DNA of 64,000 bases from Mesorhizobium sp. NBSH29 (GTDB taxonomy: Bacteria; Pseudomonadota; Alphaproteobacteria; Rhizobiales; Rhizobiaceae): contig NZ_CP045492.1 of the NCBI RefSeq assembly GCF_015500055.1, forward strand, positions 692,501-756,500, written 5' to 3'. A program made the position numbers and the translations under genes. How positions within the stretch are numbered: the stretch's first letter is position 1; each line of letters starts with the position of its first letter. The notes beneath the pieces were generated by a model that saw only the letters and a program-made list of their open reading frames with translations, was not told the origin of the DNA and made no database searches. Positions 40,593-49,852 of the stretch are shown here, piece after piece.

Positions 40593-41986
40593 CAGCCGTG
40601 TCCCTCTTTGGTAAAGTCGCTGGATACGGCCTTGCTCTTGCGCAGGAAGGCCGTGGGTTGTCGACTGCCAACGAACCCGCGAGGCTTCCAAACCATAACC
40701 ACCACCATCGCAATACCAAAGAGCAGCATGCGGTAAAGTTCCGGCGTAAAGTCAGGCCCGAAGACAAGTTTGAGGAACTGCATCTCGCGCAGAATTTCGG
40801 TGCCTCCGATCATCACGGCAGCGGCTATGGCAATGCCTGTCAACGAGCCCATTCCACCCAACACAACAATGGCCAGAATGACTGCCGATTCCAGGAAGAT
40901 AAAAGACTCAGGGCTAACAAAGCCCTGTCGCGCTGCAAAGAATGACCCGGCAAATCCGCCAAACATCGCGCCGGTTGCGAAGGCAGTAAGCTTGGTAGTC
41001 GTCGTATTGATACCCAGCGATCGGCAGGCGATTTCATCCTCGCGCAGTGCCTCCCAGGCCCGCCCGACCGGCATACGCCTGAGACGCATAGTAACAAACG
41101 CCGTGAGTAGGCACAAAAGCAGGATCAGATAATAGAGGAATATCTTGTAGTAGACGCCCGATTGCGGGATGTCGAAAACCTTGGAGATGTAGTCCGGGTC
41201 AGACACATTAAAGGAGAAGAGGCCAAAAAAGCTTATCTTGGGAATGCCGGATATACCAGACACGCCATTTGTAACTTCGCGCCAGTTGATCAGAACCAGA
41301 CGGATGATTTCGCCGAACGCCAATGTGACAATCGCCAGATAGTCCCCGCGCAATCGCAACACTGGGAAGCCGAGGATGACACCCCACATGGCAGCCATCG
41401 CGCCAGCCGCTGGCAAAAGAATCCAGAACGACCAGCCGAACTCCGTGCCAAGCAGTGCGTAGGAATATGCCCCCACTGCATAGAAGGCGACGTAGCCGAG
41501 ATCGAGCAGGCCAGCGAGCCCGACGACGATGTTCAAGCCCCAAGCCAGCATCACATAGATCAGTATCTGGATGCCGAAATTGTCAATCCATTTCAACGAG
41601 CCCTGGATGCCGGTCATTGAAATGACGATAGCCGGAAACAGGAACAGGAAGACAAGGCCGAGAGTCTGCCCATGGCGTGACAGGAAGGTCGGCTCTCCCA
41701 TCACAGCGGTCTTTACGCGCGCCTTGGCTGAGCTTCGCCGCGCTACCGCCGGCAGGACGTAGGCGACGTAGAGGAAGCGCCCCACAGCAGCGATGGCGAC
41801 CATGATAGCCAGCATTCCCCAGCGCTGGACAACAACAAGCTCGTTACGGATGTTCTGGTCGGTTTTCAGCCCGACTAGGAGGACGAAGAGCCCTAATGCG
41901 ATAATTCCCGCATAAAGGCCCTCCCGGAGGGCTTTGGCAAACACTGTGCTTTCAGCCTTGTCCGGTGCGACGTGGGATACGGCCAT
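40592..41986 (-). CDS. livM: Branched-chain amino acid ABC transporter permease LivM
   Basis: Inner-membrane subunit of the importer. The 464-aa product has an N-terminal extra segment with two hydrophobic stretches before the LivM core ([37 protein letters not shown], then the EAA-like loop [21 protein letters not shown]). It is longer than LivM of E. coli (about 425 aa) mainly at the N-terminus and tail. Coupled to livG by a TGATG overlap and 3 bases from livH. Confidence 0.95.
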   Translation of the reverse strand: MAVSHVAPDKAESTVFAKALREGLYAGIIALGLFVLLVGLKTDQNIRNELVVVQRWGMLAIMVAIAAVGRFLYVAYVLPAVARRSSAKARVKTAVMGEPTFLSRHGQTLGLVFLFLFPAIVISMTGIQGSLKWIDNFGIQILIYVMLAWGLNIVVGLAGLLDLGYVAFYAVGAYSYALLGTEFGWSFWILLPAAGAMAAMWGVILGFPVLRLRGDYLAIVTLAFGEIIRLVLINWREVTNGVSGISGIPKISFFGLFSFNVSDPDYISKVFDIPQSGVYYKIFLYYLILLLCLLTAFVTMRLRRMPVGRAWEALREDEIACRSLGINTTTTKLTAFATGAMFGGFAGSFFAARQGFVSPESFIFLESAVILAIVVLGGMGSLTGIAIAAAVMIGGTEILREMQFLKLVFGPDFTPELYRMLLFGIAMVVVMVWKPRGFVGSRQPTAFLRKSKAVSSDFTKEGHG

Positions 41987-41989
41987 CGA

Positions 41990-42895
41990 TTATACCTTTT
42001 CGACTTCCGGGCGGCCCATAAGGCCGGAGGGCATGAAGATCAGCACGATCGCGAGGATGGAAAACGCCGCGACGTCCTTGTAATCGATGGAGAAGTAGGC
42101 CGACCACATGCTCTCGATAAAGCCGATCAACAGGCCGCCGAGTACCGCACCTGGAATGGAGCCGATGCCCCCCAGCACCGCTGCAGTGAAGGCTTTGACA
42201 CCGGGTACGAATCCGTCGGAAAAAACCACGACACCATAATACATGAGGTAGAGCGTGCCGGCGACGGCAGCGAGCGAAGCGCCCATAACGAACGTGATGG
42301 AGATGGTGCGGTCGACATCGACGCCAAGCAGCGCCGCCATCTTTCGATCCTGCTCGCAGGCGCGCTGCGCCCGCCCTAGCGACGTCTTGTTGACCAGGTA
42401 CCAGAAGATAGCCAGTAGCAGCACAGTCACGACTACGATCACAATCTGCTTGGCCGAAATGCTGATGCCGTAAACTTCATAGACTTTGGAAATCATCGGG
42501 GGGATCGGCTTGTTGCGCGGACCCTGCGTAACTTGAACGAAATTGGACAAGACGATCGACATGCCGATGGCAGTAATCAACGGCGCCAGTCGGAAAGAAC
42601 CGCGCAGCGGCCGGTAGGCCAACTTTTCAATGGTCCAGTTGTAAAGACTCGTAAGCAGCATCGCCACGACCATCATGATCAACAACGCGATCACGACCGG
42701 CAACGAACCAAGGCCAAGTCCGATCAGAACGAGAAATGTGATCAACGCTCCAAAGGAGCCGACCATGAAAATATCGCCATGGGCGAAATTGATCATGCCG
42801 ATGATGCCGTAAACCATCGTATAGCCGATTGCGATCAGGCCATAGATGGACCCCAGCGTCAGCCCGTTTATAAGCTGCTGGACGAAATATTCCAT
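41990..42895 (-). CDS. livH: Branched-chain amino acid ABC transporter permease LivH
   Basis: Second permease subunit, 301 aa. Begins MEYFVQQLINGLTLGSIYGL and contains GYTMVYGIIGMINFAHGDIF, RACEQDRKMAALLGVDVDRT (coupling loop) and KAFTAAVLGGIGSIPGAVLGG, all characteristic of LivH. It is the first gene of livHMGF-DUF6867, so the operon promoter should lie in the gap upstream of it (42896-43218). Confidence 0.96.
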   Translation of the reverse strand: MEYFVQQLINGLTLGSIYGLIAIGYTMVYGIIGMINFAHGDIFMVGSFGALITFLVLIGLGLGSLPVVIALLIMMVVAMLLTSLYNWTIEKLAYRPLRGSFRLAPLITAIGMSIVLSNFVQVTQGPRNKPIPPMISKVYEVYGISISAKQIVIVVVTVLLLAIFWYLVNKTSLGRAQRACEQDRKMAALLGVDVDRTISITFVMGASLAAVAGTLYLMYYGVVVFSDGFVPGVKAFTAAVLGGIGSIPGAVLGGLLIGFIESMWSAYFSIDYKDVAAFSILAIVLIFMPSGLMGRPEVEKV

Positions 42896-43218
42896 GTATA
42901 CGCGACTCCCCGGGAATGTCGCCCGTTTCGGGTCGCATTCCTATGATTTGTTCCCCTTTACGCACCCTGCCGAGGCTGGATTGCGCCGTCAACTTTTATC
43001 GCGGCATGCGGCATGTTTGCCTGCAGATGAATTGCCGATGCCAAACTTGGCCTGCCTGGTCCACGCGGAAGCTAGCATTGGCCTAACGCAATGTCTTTGA
43101 CTAATCGTCTCGATTTTTCAAGACCCACCGAATAAGATTGCAGACTTTCTGACATTTTTGGATATTTCTTGCAATTGGCTCGAAAGGCCTTCTATGGTTG
43201 CTCCGGGTGAAAATGCGC
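42896..43218. other. Gap of about 323 bases upstream of livH
   Basis: Lies between the 3' end of the hydroxyproline epimerase gene and livH, both on the minus strand. It must carry the livHMGF promoter and the end of the epimerase transcript. It is AT-richer in the last 130 bases. A small dyad (CCCG-TTTC-GGGT) is at about 42927-42939. No obvious operator shared with the livJ or GntR regions is seen. Confidence 0.4.
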
Positions 43219-44220
43219 TCAATTGACGACAAAACCGCGCGCAAATGGATCCCGATCATCGATGAAGATCGTGTTGTAGCCGGTTAAACGAGCCCAACCG
43301 CCAATGGACGGAACAATCCCTTGCCCGTTGGCTATGGGCACTTCCTGCTCGACCCTGCCGTAAAACAGAGATCCGATGATGGATTCGTGCACGAAGTTTG
43401 CCCCCACCGCGAGCCTTCCCTTGGCGTGAAGTTGCGCCATGCGCGCTGAAGTTCCTGTTCCGCACGGCGAACGATCAATGGCCTTATCGCCGTAAAACAC
43501 CGCATTGCGGGCATCCGCTCCCTGCTGGCTCGCAGCCCCGGTCCACAATATGTGGGACAAGCCCTTAATAGCCGTATTTTCTGGATGGACGAACTCATAG
43601 GCTTCGTTGAGGCGTTTGCGCAGAAGCGGGCTCCACGCCACGAGATCGCCTGCTGTGTAGTCCGCCATGTCTCGAAAATTCTGCTGTGGCTCAATGATGG
43701 CGTAGAAATTGCCGCCATAAGCGACATCCACTGTCAGCGCCCCAAGCACCGGACATTCGACCGAAAGCCCCTCGGCGTAAAGAAAGCTTGGGACATTGGT
43801 AATCCGAACCTCTTCAACATAGTCGCCGTCCTGCCTGTATTGGGCTACGACCAATCCCGCTGGGGTGTCGAGCCTCAGCGTCCCCTGCGTCTTCGGCTTC
43901 ACCAGCCCGTTTTCCAGCGCAAAGGTGACAGTGCCAATGGTGCCGTGGCCACACATAGGCAGGCAGCCCGATGTCTCTATAAACAGGATGGCGATGTCGC
44001 AATCCTCGCGTGTCGGCGGATATAGGATAGAACCAGACATCATGTCGTGGCCGCGCGGTTCAAACATCAAACCGGTACGGATCCAGTCATACTCGGCCAG
44101 AAAATGCGCGCGCCTTTCCATCATCGTATCACCCTTCAGCAACGGTCCGCCGCCGGCAACCAGCCGCACGGGATTGCCGCATGTGTGGCCGTCAATGCAG
44201 TGGAAGGAATGCCGTGCCAT
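43219..44220 (-). CDS. 4-hydroxyproline 2-epimerase (proline racemase superfamily)
   Basis: Converts trans-4-hydroxy-L-proline to cis-4-hydroxy-D-proline. The 333-aa product has both catalytic cysteines: Cys90 in LPMCGHGTIG and Cys253 in SPCGTGTSA. The HTCGNP motif sits near the N-terminus. The two-Cys pattern separates it from 3-hydroxyproline dehydratases. The ATG at 44220 matches the family start; the frame is open 73 codons further upstream without conservation. It is the last gene of an operon with D-hydroxyproline dehydrogenase and the deaminase. Proline racemase activity is a lesser alternative. Confidence 0.93.
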   Translation of the reverse strand: MARHSFHCIDGHTCGNPVRLVAGGGPLLKGDTMMERRAHFLAEYDWIRTGLMFEPRGHDMMSGSILYPPTREDCDIAILFIETSGCLPMCGHGTIGTVTFALENGLVKPKTQGTLRLDTPAGLVVAQYRQDGDYVEEVRITNVPSFLYAEGLSVECPVLGALTVDVAYGGNFYAIIEPQQNFRDMADYTAGDLVAWSPLLRKRLNEAYEFVHPENTAIKGLSHILWTGAASQQGADARNAVFYGDKAIDRSPCGTGTSARMAQLHAKGRLAVGANFVHESIIGSLFYGRVEQEVPIANGQGIVPSIGGWARLTGYNTIFIDDRDPFARGFVVN

Positions 44221-44237
44221 TAAGCCGATGCTCCGAG

Positions 44238-45500
44238 CTAGAACCGTTGCGGGGAAAAAGGTGCAATATCGATTGCCGACTTTTGGCCGATCAACAGATC
44301 GCACACAAGGCTGCCGGTGGCCGCAGCCTGCGTCAAGCCAAGATGACCGTGTCCGAATGCATAGACGATGTTGGAATGATATTTTGCGCGCCCAATTACA
44401 GGCAGCGAATCGGGCAGCGACGGACGAAACCCCATCCATTCACGGCCACCACTAGTCTCCAGCCCCGGCAAAAAGCGCTTTGCCTTTTCCAGCATCGCTC
44501 TCGATCGGGCGAAATTGGGTTTTCGTTCCAGCCCGCCAAACTCGACCGCACCACCGACACGCAACCCCGTGGCAAGCGGCGTGATGACAAAGCCATGGCC
44601 GGAAAAGATGAGCTGCCGCCGCACATCAAAGGCCTCAACGGGTAGCGTCGTATTATATCCGCGTTCGGTCTCAAGAGGAAATTTTTCCCCCAGCTGTGCG
44701 GCAAGCCGGTGCGACCATGCGCCCGCAGCTAGGACAAGGTGGTTTGCGACAAGTGTTCGGCCGTCGGCCAGCGCGACTATCGTGCCCGCTGCGTCAGCAC
44801 CCAGCGTTTCGACCCTGCCCTTGATAAACTGCGCGCCTCTTGCTTCCGCGTATGCCCAAAGCGCCCGACCGAAATCGCGGGGATCGCTCACTGTCTTCCA
44901 ACCCGGCACAAAGGTAGCAGCCACGAACCGGGGCGAAAGTCCGGGCTGATAGTGTTCGATCTCGTCTCGCTTCAGATGGCGATAGGGGATGCCGAACCGG
45001 TCGCGCGCAGCCCAGCCCAATGCAGCGGCCTGCAACTCGTTCTCGCTCTCATAAAATTCAAGCGAACCATCTGATCGGACCATCCCCTGAACGCCGGCGC
45101 GTGCAACCAACCCGTCCCAAGAGCGTTCGGCATGCGCCATCAGTGTGGCCTGCGCAGAAAGGGAGGACTCCAAGCCGCGCGGGTTGCCTGCGCGCCAGAA
45201 CCGGTAGAGCCAGGGCATCAAGCTTGGCAGATAGGCCGGGGGGATGGATAGCGGTCCAAGCGGATCAAGCAGCCATTTCGGCGCGCTCTTTATCAAGCCC
45301 TTGTGGGACAACGGCAAAATGTCCGAAAATGCGAGTGCACCGGCGTTGCCGGAACTTGTTTCCTCGCAGATGCCGGTGCGATCGATCACCGTAACGTTAC
45401 AGCCAACTTCTGCGAGATACGCCGCGGTGGCAATGCCAATGATGCCGCCGCCGATAATGGCGACATCGAGCGGTTCTGTTAATGCGGTCCCGAGAGACAA
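44238..45500 (-). CDS. FAD-dependent D-amino acid dehydrogenase, probable D-hydroxyproline dehydrogenase
   Basis: A 420-aa DAO-family flavoprotein with the FAD-binding motif VAIIGGGIIGIATAAYLAEVG near residues 13-33. C-terminal motifs are EWMGFRPSLPDSLPVIGRA and FGHGHLGLTQAAATG. In hydroxyproline pathways this enzyme oxidises cis-4-hydroxy-D-proline to pyrroline-4-hydroxy-2-carboxylate. The assignment rests on its place between the epimerase (17 bases away) and the deaminase (32 bases). On sequence alone it could be a general D-amino acid dehydrogenase. Confidence 0.88.
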   Translation of the reverse strand: MSLGTALTEPLDVAIIGGGIIGIATAAYLAEVGCNVTVIDRTGICEETSSGNAGALAFSDILPLSHKGLIKSAPKWLLDPLGPLSIPPAYLPSLMPWLYRFWRAGNPRGLESSLSAQATLMAHAERSWDGLVARAGVQGMVRSDGSLEFYESENELQAAALGWAARDRFGIPYRHLKRDEIEHYQPGLSPRFVAATFVPGWKTVSDPRDFGRALWAYAEARGAQFIKGRVETLGADAAGTIVALADGRTLVANHLVLAAGAWSHRLAAQLGEKFPLETERGYNTTLPVEAFDVRRQLIFSGHGFVITPLATGLRVGGAVEFGGLERKPNFARSRAMLEKAKRFLPGLETSGGREWMGFRPSLPDSLPVIGRAKYHSNIVYAFGHGHLGLTQAAATGSLVCDLLIGQKSAIDIAPFSPQRF

Positions 45501-45532
45501 TGCGGAGGCACCCCTGCCTGAAGTTGGATAGA

Positions 45533-46444
45533 TTACGCCGCTTTCGCCAACCCGAATGCGGGCAGTTCCGGCCGCACTGCAAGTGCATCCCTGACGATTC
45601 TCTCGGCTGCCTTGCGTCGCTCACCTGTAAGCGGCTGGCGTGGCATCCGCACGCGGTCATTGGTACCGATGGCGAGCACCTCTGCCAGCTTGATGTTCTG
45701 AACCAGATAACTGGACACATCGAGATCAAGCAAAGGCCGGAACCATCGATATATAGCAAGCGCTTCGTCGCGACGGCCTTCCTTCATCAGTTGATATATC
45801 GCCACCGTCTCGCGCGGAAACGCCGTGACCAAGCCTGCTACCCAGCCGATGGCACCAACAGAAAGCGCTTCAAAGGCGAGATTATCGACGCCAGTGAAAA
45901 GGTCAAACCGGTCACCGAAATGATTGATGATCTCGGTCGAGCGACGGATGTCATCCGACGATTCTTTAATCGCTACAAAAAGCGGGTCGGAAGCAAGCGC
46001 CTCCATCACCTCGATAGTGACATCCACCCGGTAGGCAACGCGGTTGGAGTAAATCATTACCGGCACCCCGCCGGCAGCGGCAACCGCTTTCAAGGCAGCA
46101 ACCGTCTCGTCGGGGTTGGTGTGGTAGATGGGGCTCGGTACAATCATCAGGCCATCGGCTCCCGCTTTGGCAGCCCGGCGCGCCATCTCCGCGGCCTCAC
46201 GTGTGCCCGCCTCGTTGACGGTGAGCATCACCGGCTTGTTTCCGGCGACCTTGCGCGCTGTTTCCATCACCGAGAGCTTTTCGTCATGACTCAGCATCGG
46301 TCCCTCACCCAGAGAACCGGCGACGATGATGCCATCGCAACCGGCTTCCATCTGCAGCGCAAAGCAGCGCTCCATCTCGGCATGATCAAGGCGATCATCC
46401 TCTGTGAACTTGGTCGTTACCGCCGGAAAAACTCCGCTCCACAT
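45533..46444 (-). CDS. DHDPS-family aldolase/deaminase, probable pyrroline-4-hydroxy-2-carboxylate deaminase
   Basis: A 303-aa class I aldolase-fold protein. The catalytic Lys160 lies in LFVAIKESS and Tyr132 in MIYSNR; the GSLGEGPMLSHDEK segment holds the family's substrate loop. Dihydrodipicolinate synthase proper has GTTGES there, so a different substrate is likely. In this operon it most likely deaminates pyrroline-4-hydroxy-2-carboxylate to alpha-ketoglutarate semialdehyde. The ATG at 46444 has GGAGAG seven bases upstream; ATG at 46456 is an alternative. Divergent from the GntR gene. Confidence 0.88.
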   Translation of the reverse strand: MWSGVFPAVTTKFTEDDRLDHAEMERCFALQMEAGCDGIIVAGSLGEGPMLSHDEKLSVMETARKVAGNKPVMLTVNEAGTREAAEMARRAAKAGADGLMIVPSPIYHTNPDETVAALKAVAAAGGVPVMIYSNRVAYRVDVTIEVMEALASDPLFVAIKESSDDIRRSTEIINHFGDRFDLFTGVDNLAFEALSVGAIGWVAGLVTAFPRETVAIYQLMKEGRRDEALAIYRWFRPLLDLDVSSYLVQNIKLAEVLAIGTNDRVRMPRQPLTGERRKAAERIVRDALAVRPELPAFGLAKAA

Positions 46445-46458
46445 AGTACTCTCCATCT

Positions 46459-46522
46459 GATATATCTGTGATATACGAGCAATAATGCAGCCTGTCAATC
46501 TGCGATGAGCCCTGATATATCA
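46459..46522. promoter_or_regulatory. Repeated GATATATC sites between the deaminase and GntR genes
   Basis: The palindrome GATATATC occurs at 46459-46466 and 46514-46521; the second is extended to TGATATATCA (46513-46522). A related GATATAC lies at 46470-46476. The two copies are 55 bases apart, about five turns of DNA, and flank the divergent promoter region. This is the arrangement expected for operators of the adjacent GntR/FCD regulator; binding is inferred. Confidence 0.55.
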
Positions 46523-47206
46523 AAAATATATGAGATATGGAGCACTCCCTTGCTGGATGAACCCGCAACTTTTACGGAATCGGTCACGTCGCGGGCTTAC
46601 CGCGCGCTAGAACGCATGATCGTAACGCTGGAACTGGCGCCGGCATCGATCACCACTGAGGGCGCGCTAATCGAACTGGTCGGGCTTGGCCGCACGCCGG
46701 TGCGCGAAGCAATCCAGCGATTAGCTTGGGAAGGGCTTGTCGAGGTTCGACCGCGTTCGGGCATCGCGATTGGGGCCATCCACCCCGCAGATTGGCTTCG
46801 CGTCATTGATGCAAGACGCGGCGTCGAGATCATTCTGGCGCGTGCCGCCGCCCGCTATGTAACACGCGGAGCTGCCGAGCAACTGTACGACGCTGGGATG
46901 GCAATGCAGAAAGCCGTTGTTGCAGGAAACGTCATCGCATTTCTTGAAGCCGATAAGGCTCTCGACGAAACTATGGCCACGGCTTCCGACAACCCGTTCG
47001 CCGCACGGCTGGCGGCACCCTTGCAGACCCACAGCCGCCGCTTCTGGTTTCGCTTCCAGGCCGATTCAGGCCTCGCTCCAGCAGCCGAACACCATGTCAG
47101 CCTGATTCGGGCGATCGTTGATGGAGACATGCAAGGAGCCGGAAATGAGGCAGACCGGCTGATGGGCCTGCTTCGAGCCAACGCAGAAACCGTTGCCAGG
47201 CGGTAG
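46505..47206 (+). CDS. GntR family transcriptional regulator (FCD domain)
   Basis: A 233-aa regulator. A winged helix-turn-helix (RAYRALERMIVTLELAPAS, then ELVGLGRTPVREAIQRLAWEG) is followed by an all-helical FCD ligand-binding domain (RVIDARRGVEIILARAAARY). It is divergent from the hydroxyproline genes and probably represses them until hydroxyproline or an intermediate is present. The ATG at 46505 places a GATATATC site inside the first codons. A TTG at 46550 with GGAG eight bases upstream would put both sites in the non-coding leader and may be the true start. Confidence 0.9.
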   Translation: MSPDISKIYEIWSTPLLDEPATFTESVTSRAYRALERMIVTLELAPASITTEGALIELVGLGRTPVREAIQRLAWEGLVEVRPRSGIAIGAIHPADWLRVIDARRGVEIILARAAARYVTRGAAEQLYDAGMAMQKAVVAGNVIAFLEADKALDETMATASDNPFAARLAAPLQTHSRRFWFRFQADSGLAPAAEHHVSLIRAIVDGDMQGAGNEADRLMGLLRANAETVARR

Positions 47207-47310
47207 ATCTGTCCGACATCGAAACCTTGTCAGAAGCATCCGACATGGCCGCCCTGAGTAGCCTCGGCGAGTGGTTCAACACCCGCCGCGGTTTTGGTGG
47301 TGCCTGCGCG

Positions 47311-48807
47311 TCAGTTCATCGTCGGGATGACAAACTCGGCGCCGTCCTTGATGCCAGAAGGCCAACGCGAGGTAACTGTCTTGGTTTTGGTGTAGAAGCG
47401 GAACGCATCCGGACCATGCTGGTTGAGATCGCCGAAGCTTGAGCCCTTCCAGCCACCAAAAGTGTAATAGGCAATCGGCACTGGGATGGGTACATTGATG
47501 CCAACCATGCCAACCTGCACGCGGCTGGCAAAATCGCGCGCCGCATCGCCGTCTCTGGTGAAGATGGCAACGCCGTTGCCCATTTCATGCTCGTTGGCGA
47601 ACTGTATTGCTTTTTCGTAGTTCTGCGCGCGCACCACCGAAAGCACCGGCCCAAAGATTTCTTCCTTGTAGATGCGCATGTCGGCGGTAACATCGTCAAA
47701 CAGGCAGCCTCCCATGTAGTAGCCATTCTCATAACCCTGCATGGAAAATCCGCGCCCATCAACGGCAAGCGTCGCGCCTTCTTTGACGCCGATATCGACA
47801 TAGTTTTTCACCCGCTCGAGCGCTTGCTGGGTTACCAGCGGACCGAAATCGGCAGATGAGTCCGTCGAAGGACCGACTTTCAGGCTCTCCACACGCGGGA
47901 TGAGCTTTTCCATCAGCCGGTCCGCTGTTTCCTTGCCAACCGGAACTGCAACCGAGATCGCCATGCAGCGCTCGCCAGCCGAACCGTAACCGGCGCCGAT
48001 CAACGCATCCACGGTCTGATCCAAATCGGCATCTGGCATAATAATGGCGTGGTTCTTGGCGCCACCGAAACACTGTACGCGTTTGCCGTTGGCGCAGCCT
48101 CGCGAATAGATGTACTGCGCAATCGGCGTTGAGCCGACAAACCCGATAGCTTTGACATCCGGGTGATCCAGAATGGCATCCACCACTTCCTTGTCACCAT
48201 TCACGACGTTAAGGACGCCCTCCGGCAGACCGGCCTCGACAAAAAGCTCTGCGATACGCATCGGCACGCCCGGATCGCGTTCTGAAGGCTTCAGAATAAA
48301 GGCGTTGCCGCACGCGATCGCTGGGGCGATCTTCCACAACGGGATCATGGCAGGAAAGTTGAAAGGCGTGATGCCGGCGACCACCCCAAGCGGCTGGCGC
48401 ATGGAATAAACGTCGATGCCGGGGCCGGCACCGTCGGTAAATTCGCCCTTCATCATATGGGGCGCACCAATACACACCTCGACGACCTCAAGCCCACGCT
48501 GAATATCGCCCTTGGCATCGGCGATGGTCTTGCCATGCTCGCGCGCCAGAAGCTCGGCCAGCGAGTCATACTCCCGGTTGACCAGTTCCAGAAACTTCAT
48601 CAACACGCGCACGCGCCGCTGCGGATTGGTGGCAGCCCAACCACGCTGCGCTTCCTTGGCGTTCTGCACCGCCGCATCCAGCTCGCTGGCCGAGGCAAGC
48701 GCGACGCTCCCACGAACCGAGCCGTCCATGGGCTGCATGACGTCCTGCTGGCGCCCGCTAGTGCCGGCAACATTCTTGCCACCGATAAAATGTCCGTACG
48801 TGACCAT
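47311..48807 (-). CDS. mmsA: CoA-acylating methylmalonate-semialdehyde dehydrogenase
   Basis: Oxidises methylmalonate or malonate semialdehyde to propionyl-CoA or acetyl-CoA in valine, thymine and inositol breakdown. 498 aa. Catalytic Cys281 is in GSAGERCMA. The general-base Glu of other aldehyde dehydrogenases is missing: the segment reads QCFGGAKNHAII, the known mark of the CoA-dependent MMSDH group. The final region IAYYTFGGWKGSSFGDLNQHG is also typical. Divergent from a LysR-type regulator, a common mmsA arrangement. It is convergent with the GntR gene. Confidence 0.95.
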   Translation of the reverse strand: MVTYGHFIGGKNVAGTSGRQQDVMQPMDGSVRGSVALASASELDAAVQNAKEAQRGWAATNPQRRVRVLMKFLELVNREYDSLAELLAREHGKTIADAKGDIQRGLEVVEVCIGAPHMMKGEFTDGAGPGIDVYSMRQPLGVVAGITPFNFPAMIPLWKIAPAIACGNAFILKPSERDPGVPMRIAELFVEAGLPEGVLNVVNGDKEVVDAILDHPDVKAIGFVGSTPIAQYIYSRGCANGKRVQCFGGAKNHAIIMPDADLDQTVDALIGAGYGSAGERCMAISVAVPVGKETADRLMEKLIPRVESLKVGPSTDSSADFGPLVTQQALERVKNYVDIGVKEGATLAVDGRGFSMQGYENGYYMGGCLFDDVTADMRIYKEEIFGPVLSVVRAQNYEKAIQFANEHEMGNGVAIFTRDGDAARDFASRVQVGMVGINVPIPVPIAYYTFGGWKGSSFGDLNQHGPDAFRFYTKTKTVTSRWPSGIKDGAEFVIPTMN

Positions 48808-48961
48808 GGCACTCTCCTAATCGTGAATTTTCGCCATTGTCCTTCGCTTCAATCGAAATGGCAACGCGAGCGAAAAACCAGCTGTTGTGCGTAAAATAAC
48901 GTACACTGTTCTTTCGCGCATGAAATGGTGCAGTCTTCCACAACATCAGAATGGACAGGAC
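48808..48961. promoter_or_regulatory. Divergent promoter region mmsA / LysR regulator
   Basis: A 154-base gap serving both genes. It holds an imperfect dyad GTGCGT (48887-48892) and ACGTAC (48899-48904), with one mismatch, in AT-rich sequence about 60 bases before the regulator start. LysR proteins bind such interrupted dyads in shared promoter regions. The site is a candidate only. Confidence 0.35.
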
Positions 48962-49849
48962 ATGCCGATGAATTGGGATGATATTCGCGTATTCTTGGCG
49001 GTCGCTCGCTCCGGCCAAATTCTTGGCGCGGCCAAGCGGCTGGGCCTGAACCACGCCACCGTGTCGCGCCGTATTGCCAGCCTGGAGGAAGCGCTTAATA
49101 CAAAACTGTTCCGCCGCCTGACCACCGGGAGCGAAACAACCCCCGCGGGTGACAAATTCCTCATAGTGGCAGAGCGTATGGAAGCCGAGATGATCGCTGC
49201 GCGTGCAGATATTTCCGGCGAAGGCGACGAGATTTCAGGGACCGTGCGGATAGGCGCACCAGATGGCTTTGGCGTAGCCTTTCTGGCCCGCCGGCTGGGT
49301 ATTCTGGCGACAAGTTATCCCGAACTCTCCATCCAGCTCGTTCCGGTGCCTAAATCCTTCTCACTGTCACGCCGTGAAGCCGACATAGCCATCACGGTGG
49401 AACGTCCAACAGAGGGTCGGCTCGTCGCTTCAAAACTGGTTGATTACTCGCTCGGCCTCTACGCGTCTAAATCCTATTTCGAAGCGTACGGCTTACCGCA
49501 GAATGCAGCCGACCTCTCCCGCCATCGCCTGGTCGGGTACGTGCCCGATCTGATCGCCAGCGCTTCGCTCGACTATTCCGGTGAATTCATGAGCGATTGG
49601 CAAACGAAATTTTCGATCTCCTCGGCGCTGGGGCAGGTGGAGGCGGTGCGCGCAGGTGCAGGTATTGGCATTCTTCATGCGTTCATCGCCCGAGACCACG
49701 CCGAGCTTGTTGCGCTTGCTGGTATGCCAACTATCCGACGCGCCTATTGGCTGGTCTACCACGACAGCGTGCGCCGGCTGCGTCGCATCCAGATCGTCGC
49801 ACAGTTCATCGCGAGCGCTGTAGAAAAAGAACGCGCCTTGTTTCTGTGA
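48962..49849 (+). CDS. LysR family transcriptional regulator
   Basis: A 295-aa LysR protein. The N-terminal helix-turn-helix (NWDDIRVFLAVARSGQILGA, LGLNHATVSRRIASLEEAL) is followed by a periplasmic-binding-like effector domain (GTVRIGAPDGFGVAFLARRL). It is divergent from mmsA and likely controls it, as for other LysR/mmsA pairs. ATG at 48962 or 48968 are both possible; AGGAC precedes the first. The frame is open further upstream without conserved sequence. Confidence 0.9.
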   Translation: MPMNWDDIRVFLAVARSGQILGAAKRLGLNHATVSRRIASLEEALNTKLFRRLTTGSETTPAGDKFLIVAERMEAEMIAARADISGEGDEISGTVRIGAPDGFGVAFLARRLGILATSYPELSIQLVPVPKSFSLSRREADIAITVERPTEGRLVASKLVDYSLGLYASKSYFEAYGLPQNAADLSRHRLVGYVPDLIASASLDYSGEFMSDWQTKFSISSALGQVEAVRAGAGIGILHAFIARDHAELVALAGMPTIRRAYWLVYHDSVRRLRRIQIVAQFIASAVEKERALFL

Positions 49850-49852
49850 CCG

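Noticed and set aside
45482-46471. Plus-strand open frame (329 codons) opposite the DHDPS-family gene
   Set aside because: Antisense to a well supported gene with catalytic Lys and Tyr; composition Arg/His-rich as in shadow frames.
47311-48807. Aldehyde dehydrogenase as the missing alpha-ketoglutarate semialdehyde dehydrogenase
   Set aside because: It lacks the general-base Glu and has the CoA-acylating MMSDH pattern plus its own LysR regulator, so it is mmsA.
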